From Streptomyces sp. R28 (lineage in GTDB: Bacteria; Actinomycetota; Actinomycetes; Streptomycetales; Streptomycetaceae), in the NCBI RefSeq assembly GCF_041052385.1, contig NZ_CP163439.1:5817001-5881000 (forward strand): 64,000 nt of DNA, read 5' to 3'. The position numbers and the translations under genes are program-made. The notes under the pieces were generated by a model. That model did no database searches. It was given only the letters and a program-made list of their open reading frames with translations, and had not been told where the DNA came from. The first letter of the stretch is position 1. Every line of letters starts with the position of its first letter. Positions 59,253 through 64,000 of this stretch are shown piece after piece.

Positions 59253-59273
59253 AATCTGATGGACCGTCAGATT
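59253..59273. promoter_or_regulatory. TetR-type operator palindrome upstream of the amidohydrolase
   Basis: AATCTGA and TCAGATT are exact inverted repeats with a 7-base centre. The inner 17 bp TCTGATGGACCGTCAGA has one asymmetric pair besides the centre. It lies 42 bases before GTG 59315. Confidence 0.6.
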
Positions 59274-59314
59274 CAGATTCCGGCGGTCCGCCGGCAGGCA
59301 CGAGGGGGCCAGAC

Positions 59315-60544
59315 GTGGCGACCGCCAACCGCAGTACCACCGACAGCAGCACCAAGGATCTGCCCAAGGTCATCAGCGTGGACGATCATGTGATCGAGCC
59401 CGCGCACCTCTTCGAGACCTGGCTCCCGGCCAAGTACCGGGACCGGGGCCCGAAGCCCCTCACCGCCGGTATCGGCGAGCTCGAGTACATCGGCGGGAAG
59501 TACCGGTTCACCACCGACCCGGACGGCCAGATCACCGACTGGTGGGAGTACGAGGGCGACCTCTTCCCGTACAAGCGCATCATCGCGGCCGTCGGCTTCT
59601 CCCGGGACGAGATGACGCTCGACGGCATCACCCGCGAGCAGATGCGGCGCGGCTGCTGGGACCCCAAGGCACGGCTGGAGGACATGGACATCAACCATGT
59701 CGAGGCCTCGCTCTGCTTCCCCACCTTCCCCCGCTTCTGCGGTCAGACCTTCGCCGAGGCCAAGGACAAGGAGGTCGGGCTGGCCTGCGTGCGCGCCTAC
59801 AACGACTGGATGGTCGAGGAGTGGTGCGGCGACAGCGGCGGCCGGCTGATCCCGCTCTGCCTCATCCCGCTGTGGGACATCGACCTCGCGGTCGCGGAGA
59901 TCCACCGGAACGCGGCACGCGGGGTGCGCGCGGTGACGTTCAGCGAGATCCCGACGTATCTGGGGCTGCCCTCCATCCACTCCGGCTACTGGGACCCGTT
60001 CTTCGCGGCCTGCGAGGAGACCGGCACGGTCGTCAACATGCACATCGGCAGCAGCTCCCAGATGCCGGCCGCCTCCCCGGACGCCCCACCCGCGGTCCAG
60101 GCGTCCCTGTCCTTCAACAACGCCATGGCGTCGATGATGGACTTCCTCTTCTCCGGGGTCCTGGTGAAGTTCCCCCGGCTGAAACTCGCGTACAGCGAGG
60201 GCCAGATGGGCTGGATCCCGTACGCCCTGGAGCGCGCGGACGACGTGTGGGAGGAGCACCGGGCCTGGGGCGGCGTGAAGGACCTGATCCCGGAGCCGCC
60301 GTCGACGTACTACTACCGCCAGATCTTCTGCTGCTTCTTCCGCGACAAGCACGGCATCGAGGCGATCGAGACGGTCGGCGTCGACAACGCGACCTTCGAG
60401 ACGGACTACCCGCACGTCGACTCGACCTGGCCGGAGACGAAGCGGGTGGCCGCGGAACATGTGGGCGGGCTCTCCGACGAGGTGGCCTACAAGCTGCTGC
60501 GGGGCAACGCCATCCGGATGCTCGGCCTGTCCTTCGATCAGTGA
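59315..60544 (+). CDS. Amidohydrolase-2 family metal-dependent hydrolase/decarboxylase
   Basis: Protein of 409 aa. ISVDDHVIEPAHLFETW gives the N-terminal metal motif region (DxHxxE variant). NMHIGSSSQM holds the mid His and ATFETDYPHVDSTWP the late Asp/His, all characteristic of the amidohydrolase-2/TIM-barrel enzymes related to ACMSD. GTG 59315 follows GAGGGGG. Its partner ferredoxin and the upstream TetR-like palindrome suggest a small inducible catabolic unit. The substrate is not known. Confidence 0.9.
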   Translation: MATANRSTTDSSTKDLPKVISVDDHVIEPAHLFETWLPAKYRDRGPKPLTAGIGELEYIGGKYRFTTDPDGQITDWWEYEGDLFPYKRIIAAVGFSRDEMTLDGITREQMRRGCWDPKARLEDMDINHVEASLCFPTFPRFCGQTFAEAKDKEVGLACVRAYNDWMVEEWCGDSGGRLIPLCLIPLWDIDLAVAEIHRNAARGVRAVTFSEIPTYLGLPSIHSGYWDPFFAACEETGTVVNMHIGSSSQMPAASPDAPPAVQASLSFNNAMASMMDFLFSGVLVKFPRLKLAYSEGQMGWIPYALERADDVWEEHRAWGGVKDLIPEPPSTYYYRQIFCCFFRDKHGIEAIETVGVDNATFETDYPHVDSTWPETKRVAAEHVGGLSDEVAYKLLRGNAIRMLGLSFDQ

Positions 60545-60612
60545 TTGGGAGGGCCCGGCAGATGGGCAGTCCAGTCGTGTCAACCCGACCAGGGTCCACG
60601 ACGGGAGTGCGG

Positions 60613-60801
60613 ATGAAGGTCAGAATCGACCCCACCCTCTGCTACGGCTCCGCCGAGTGCGTGCACAGGGCTCCGGCCGTCTTCGACTTCGTGGACGAGT
60701 ACGGCGTGGTGCGACCGGGACGGGAGGACAGCGGCGACGACCCGCAGGTGCGGGAGGCCGCCGAGAGGTGCCCGTCCCAGGCCATCTCCCTCACCAGCTA
60801 G
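60613..60801 (+). CDS. Single-cluster [3Fe-4S]-type ferredoxin
   Basis: Protein of 62 aa. Cysteines in LCYGSAEC (C-x5-C) and RCPSQAI (C-P) match the three ligands of the small P450-associated ferredoxins of actinomycetes. It would carry electrons to a monooxygenase; the nearest P450s in this window are the ones near 6 and 45 kb, not adjacent. GGGAG precedes the ATG. The 3' end is a 17-nt tandem repeat shared with the convergent gene. Confidence 0.95.
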   Translation: MKVRIDPTLCYGSAECVHRAPAVFDFVDEYGVVRPGREDSGDDPQVREAAERCPSQAISLTS

Positions 60802-60863
60802 CGGTGGACAGCGGGTAGCGGCGGTCATGGCGTAGCGGCGGTCATGGAGTAGAGGCGGTCAGC
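60799..60863. repeat. 17-nt tandem repeat carrying the stops of two convergent genes
   Basis: TAG at 60799 (ferredoxin stop), 60816, 60833 and 60850, and TCA (minus-strand TGA) at 60825, 60842 and 60859, the last being the glycosyltransferase stop. The unit resembles TAGCGGCGGTCATGGCG. Period 17. Confidence 0.92.
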
Positions 60864-61629
60864 GATCCGACGGATACCGCCAGCCGAAGGAGCCCAGCGC
60901 CCGCGCCCTGGCCTCCGCCACCGCCATGCGCGCCGCCCGCTCCGCCGGGTCCAGGTGGGCCGACTGACCGGTCGCCTGGCCCTCCCACTTGCGGTAGAGG
61001 AGCCCCACCTCCGCCGAGAACCAGCCCCGGCTCACGGAGTTGAGCGCGAGCAGCAGGCCCGTGTCCTCGGACGCGGGGAGCGCCATCCAGCCGCCGAGGG
61101 CGAGCAGGAGGTCCCGGCGTACGCAGAGGGTCGCGGGGTGGACCGGGGCGCGGAAGTCGTTCGCCTTCCAGAAGTCGAGCACGGCGCCTCGCTCGACGGG
61201 CCCCTCGTCGGGGTCGCCGGGGAATCCGGCCGTCGTGCCGTCCGGCAGGAGGTCCAGCACCCGGGAGGTCGTCCAGCCGAGGGTGCGGTCGGCTTCGAGG
61301 ACCGCCAGGTCACGGGCGAGGACACCCGGGGTGAGCTGGTCGTCGGCGTCCAGGATCTTCACGTACTCGCCCTCGGCATGCGCGAGCGCGATGGTGCGCG
61401 CCACGCCGGGCCCCCCGGGCCGGCCCTGACGGAAGGTCACGCGCGCGTCATCGGGGACGTGCGGGCGGACCTCGTCCGTCTTCCCGTCCTCCTGGATCAC
61501 CCAGTGCCACTCCCACCCCGCCGGCAACTCCTGTTCGCGCAGCGACTTGTGGGCATCCGGCAGGAACGCCGCCGAAGGGCCGTGGACAGCAGTGACGATG
61601 ATGACGCGCCGACCCACTGCGGCACTCAC
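60859..61629 (-). CDS. Family 2-like glycosyltransferase
   Basis: Protein of 256 aa. GT-A fold: VIIVTAVHGPSAAFLPDAHK at the start, HWVIQEDGKTDE, and the metal-binding DXD-like ILDADDQLTPG (about 100). TLCVRRDLLLALGGW and ASEDTGLLLAL complete the family pattern. No membrane segment, so a cytosolic enzyme that transfers a sugar from an NDP-sugar. GTG 61629 overlaps the stop of the UTRA gene upstream (GTGA), so the two are coupled. Confidence 0.88.
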   Translation of the reverse strand: MSAAVGRRVIIVTAVHGPSAAFLPDAHKSLREQELPAGWEWHWVIQEDGKTDEVRPHVPDDARVTFRQGRPGGPGVARTIALAHAEGEYVKILDADDQLTPGVLARDLAVLEADRTLGWTTSRVLDLLPDGTTAGFPGDPDEGPVERGAVLDFWKANDFRAPVHPATLCVRRDLLLALGGWMALPASEDTGLLLALNSVSRGWFSAEVGLLYRKWEGQATGQSAHLDPAERAARMAVAEARARALGSFGWRYPSDR

Positions 61630-62249
61630 CACCTTTCCAGGGAAGTGGTGAAGACCAGCTCCGCGCGGTCGCCGGGCAGCGTGACCTCGGAGATCTCCAC
61701 GACGCGGTCGGTGATGTCGTACGACGTCTTGCGCAGCAGGATCACCGGCACCCCCGGCGGCAGGTCCAGCTCCGACGCCTGCCGAGGCGTCGGCGGCCGC
61801 GCGGTGACCCGCTCCTCGACCCGGCTCACCTCGACGCCGACCGTGTGGAGCTGGTTCTGTGTGCCGCCCGGCCAGGGCTCGTTGGAGTCGTCCAGCAGAT
61901 CGGGGTTCGCGGCGATCATGGCGCGGACGAGGTAGGAGGTCACGAGGCTGAACGGGGCGCTCTCGGCCGAGCACCGCGTCCGGTAGGTGCGCTCCAGGAG
62001 CGCGGTCCCCTCCGGCACGCCGAACGAGTCCGCCAGTTCGGGGGGTGCGGCGACCTCCCGGTAGCGCGCATGGAAGACGAGGTCCCGCACCTGAAGGCCG
62101 GTCTCGTGCTCTGTGGCCCCGGTCGCGGCCCGCGTGGCGAGCGGGCGGCGGGCCCGGTCCTTCTCCCACTGGTGCCGGTGGTTGTCGCGGAGCATCGGCG
62201 TGCGGGGGTGTCGCAGGTCGTCCGCGATCACTTCGTACGCCTTTGGCAC
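61626..62249 (-). CDS. GntR-type regulator with UTRA domain, DNA-binding core missing
   Basis: Protein of 207 aa. The first 12 residues (MPKAYEVIADDLR) match the beginning of a GntR winged helix, but the roughly 60 residues of helix-turn-helix expected next are absent and the sequence runs straight into the linker (RDNHRHQWEKDRARRP) and a complete UTRA ligand domain (ALLERTYRTRCSAE, NEPWPGGTQNQLHTVGVE, DRVVEISEVTLPGDRAEL). It is coupled to the glycosyltransferase. It may act as a ligand sensor without DNA binding, or be a decayed regulator. GTG 62249 has TACGCT six bases upstream. Confidence 0.8.
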   Translation of the reverse strand: MPKAYEVIADDLRHPRTPMLRDNHRHQWEKDRARRPLATRAATGATEHETGLQVRDLVFHARYREVAAPPELADSFGVPEGTALLERTYRTRCSAESAPFSLVTSYLVRAMIAANPDLLDDSNEPWPGGTQNQLHTVGVEVSRVEERVTARPPTPRQASELDLPPGVPVILLRKTSYDITDRVVEISEVTLPGDRAELVFTTSLERW

Positions 62250-62261
62250 ACGATCAGCGTA
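62249..62261 (-). promoter_or_regulatory. Probable leaderless promoter -10 element
   Basis: Minus strand TACGCT (62261-62256), six bases, GTG 62249. Confidence 0.4.
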
Positions 62262-62366
62262 CGACTCCTCAAGAGGCCTCGCCGGGCCGGGCGGGCCAGG
62301 CATGCCGTGCGGGCGGCAGTCGGCGCCGCGCACATGAGCCGTGCGTGAGCCGCGCACATGAGAAAG

Positions 62367-62406
62367 GCCCGATCGCTGGCGACGGGGGATGCACCAGCGA
62401 TCGGGC
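62367..62406 (-). terminator. Terminator hairpin downstream of the WD40 gene
   Basis: Exact 13-bp arms GCCCGATCGCTGG and CCAGCGATCGGGC with a 14-base loop, followed on the minus strand by CTTTCTC. It lies 175 bases past the WD40 stop; the remaining gap shows no gene. Confidence 0.75.
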
Positions 62407-62580
62407 TGAGCCCCACAGTAACAAGGCTGTCTGCCTCGCGGGAGCCGCCCGATCGGCTGCGGCGCCGGGTTGTGATTGGGATCACGGAAACCGCTGTCCG
62501 CCGAACCCCTCTCATGCCACTTGCGTCTCCGGCCCGTCACTGAGCGCATGGAGCCACGGGGTGCACGGATTGCCGAGGGC

Positions 62581-64000
62581 TCACCGAGGGGGTGCCGAGG
62601 ACTCACCGCGTGCTCGCTGCTCCCCCGTGCACGGCGGCTCGTACGACAGCCGAGGCAGGTACTCATGCCATTTCTCCCGCGTCAGCACGCCCTGCGTGCT
62701 CGAACAGACGCGGCGGATCGCCTGGTCGACGTCCAGGTTCCACAGCCGGATGGTGTCGGTGCCGCTGGAGACGCCGAGCATGTGGCTCTTCGGGCTGAAC
62801 GACAGGAAGTTTCCCGTCCTGGCGTTGGGGCTCATCGCCTGGCCGATGGCGGAGGCGGCGGCCGGGTTGGTGACGTTCCACAGCCGCACCGTGTTGTCGT
62901 TGCCGCCGCTGGCCAGGTAGCGCCCGCCCTCACTGAACGTCAGGGAGACGACCGCTTCGGTGTGGCCGGTGAGCGGGGCGCCGTGCGAGGTCGCCTCGTG
63001 CGGGTCGGTGACGTCCCAGAGCCGCACGGTGTCGTCGTCCCCGCCGCTGGCCAGCGTATGGCTGTCCGGACTGTAGGCGAGCGCGTTGACGGGCCCGGTG
63101 TGACCGGTGAGCGGGGCGCCGAGCAGGGTGGGACGGCGGGGGTCGGTCACCTTCCACAGCCGGATGGTGGCGTCCGCGCTGCCGCTGGCCAGGGTGCGGC
63201 CGTCCGGGCTGAAGGTGAGGGAGTTGATGTAGCCGGTGTGCCCGGTGATGGGCGGGCCGAGCGGCACGACATGGGCGGGGTCGCTGACGTTCCACAGCCG
63301 GATGGTGCGGTCGTCCCAGGCGGTGGCCAGCGTGCGCCCGTCCGGGCTGTACGCCAGCGCGTCGGGGCCCATGAACCGGGTGCGCAGCAGGATGGGGGAG
63401 TCGTAGGAGACCGGATGCGCCGGGTCGCTGACGTTCCACAGGCGCACGCTCTGCTCGCCCGTCGTCACCGCGAGCGTGTGGCCGTCGGGGGAGAACACCT
63501 GGGAGCGCTGGCCGGTGTCCCCGGGCAGGAACGGCTTGCTCAGCGCCACCGGCCGGGCGGGGTCCCGTACGTCCCACAGCCGGATCTTTCCGTCGCGCGC
63601 GGCCGTGGCGAGCACCTTGCCGTCCGGGCGGAACGCCCCGTTGCCGCCGATCATGTCCGACGTCGGGATCGACCACAGCCGGACCTTGCCGTCGCCGCTG
63701 CCCGTGGCGAGCGTACGGCCGTCGGGGCCGAACCCGAGCGCGTACATCTCCCCGCTGGCGCCCGCGAGGGGCTCGCCGACCTGCGAGGCGTACGCCGGAT
63801 CCCTGACGTTCCACAGGCTCGCCGTACTGTCGGCGCTGGCGGCGGCGAGCATGGTGCCGGCGGGGTTGAAGGCCACCGACCAGATGGGGCCGGTGTGCCC
63901 GGTGAGCGGGGCGCCGAGCTGGGTGCCGTGGCGGGGATCGGAGACGTCCCACAGCCGGATCGTGTCGTCCGAGCTGCCGCTGGCGAGGGTGCGGCCGTCC
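62581..64000 (-). CDS. WD40 beta-propeller protein, C-terminal part
   Basis: The 5' end lies right of the window; 472 codons are present. At least nine WD40 blades follow one another, each with SPDGRTLASGS...TIRLW(D/N)V.DP and often PLTGHTG. The last roughly 40 residues (DQAIRRVCSSTQGVLTREKW, HEYLPRLSYEPPC) are the usual tail of Streptomyces WD40 proteins that carry an N-terminal NTPase (nSTAND1) or helix-turn-helix domain. The high similarity between blades suggests recent repeat expansion. The N-terminal effector cannot be seen here. Confidence 0.93.
   Translation of the reverse strand, partial: DGRTLASGSSDDTIRLWDVSDPRHGTQLGAPLTGHTGPIWSVAFNPAGTMLAAASADSTASLWNVRDPAYASQVGEPLAGASGEMYALGFGPDGRTLATGSGDGKVRLWSIPTSDMIGGNGAFRPDGKVLATAARDGKIRLWDVRDPARPVALSKPFLPGDTGQRSQVFSPDGHTLAVTTGEQSVRLWNVSDPAHPVSYDSPILLRTRFMGPDALAYSPDGRTLATAWDDRTIRLWNVSDPAHVVPLGPPITGHTGYINSLTFSPDGRTLASGSADATIRLWKVTDPRRPTLLGAPLTGHTGPVNALAYSPDSHTLASGGDDDTVRLWDVTDPHEATSHGAPLTGHTEAVVSLTFSEGGRYLASGGNDNTVRLWNVTNPAAASAIGQAMSPNARTGNFLSFSPKSHMLGVSSGTDTIRLWNLDVDQAIRRVCSSTQGVLTREKWHEYLPRLSYEPPCTGEQRARGESSAPPR

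Overview
The window is about 71-73 percent G+C by eye. It has long GTG/ATG-started genes with strongly GC-biased third codon positions, many probable leaderless transcripts, an SsgA-like sporulation protein, an XRE/DUF397 pair and a set of two-component systems. All of this points to a chromosomal segment of a Streptomyces. The core order purA ... ybaB-recR-DUF5063 ... ask-asd-ECF sigma factor resembles, from memory, the S. coelicolor region around SCO3610-SCO3660. No species can be named from the sequence alone.

Layout. 1-9.9 kb: the end of an acyltransferase-3 membrane protein, two adjacent paralogous DesK/NarL-type two-component systems, a VOC protein, a cytochrome P450, and a two-gene ABC exporter divergent from a MarR/GbsR-type regulator with a palindromic operator between them. 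9.9-13.6 kb: a small conserved protein, a diacylglycerol-kinase-like protein, purA and a CDP-alcohol phosphatidyltransferase. 13.6-17.3 kb: an accessory patch with an XRE regulator/DUF397 pair, two small Streptomyces-type proteins, a fragment of an aminopeptidase N gene and a VapBC-like pair. 17.4-21.4 kb: a NACHT membrane STAND NTPase and a small partner sharing a glycine-rich motif. 21.4-31.6 kb: small conserved proteins, a GntR regulator, a class III aminotransferase, DJ-1/MarR, a Ser/Thr kinase split by a frame change, a membrane protein with a PstS-like domain and a secreted M28 peptidase. 31.7-37 kb: a SLATT-type membrane protein, ybaB, recR, DUF5063, RidA, PhzF, and a short peptide gene followed by a 2OG-Fe(II) oxygenase.

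37.2-46 kb: a hydrolase/NB-ARC/TPR STAND protein, an SsgA-like protein, a SnoaL-like secreted protein, an OmpR-type two-component system, and a cyclodipeptide synthase overlapping a CYP121-like P450. The last two are the most recognisable specialised-metabolism cassette and suggest a mycocyclosin-type pathway. 46.3-51 kb: aspartokinase with a probable internal beta-subunit start, aspartate-semialdehyde dehydrogenase, an ECF sigma factor and a coupled membrane protein. 51-64 kb: a 207-bp MITE-like element touching a SURF1-like gene, a methyltransferase divergent from an S9 peptidase, a TrkA-type protein, a YcgR/YcgQ-like pair, an amidohydrolase with a ferredoxin, a glycosyltransferase with a UTRA regulator that lacks its DNA-binding half, and a truncated WD40 protein.

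Two patterns cut across genes. First, at least five genes end in short tandem repeats whose unit contains the stop codon (purA, the NACHT gene, the PstS-like gene, the DAGK-like gene and the ferredoxin, with a weaker case at the WD40 gene). Second, about a dozen genes have a -10-like hexamer 6-7 nt before the start codon and no Shine-Dalgarno, so they are probably leaderless.
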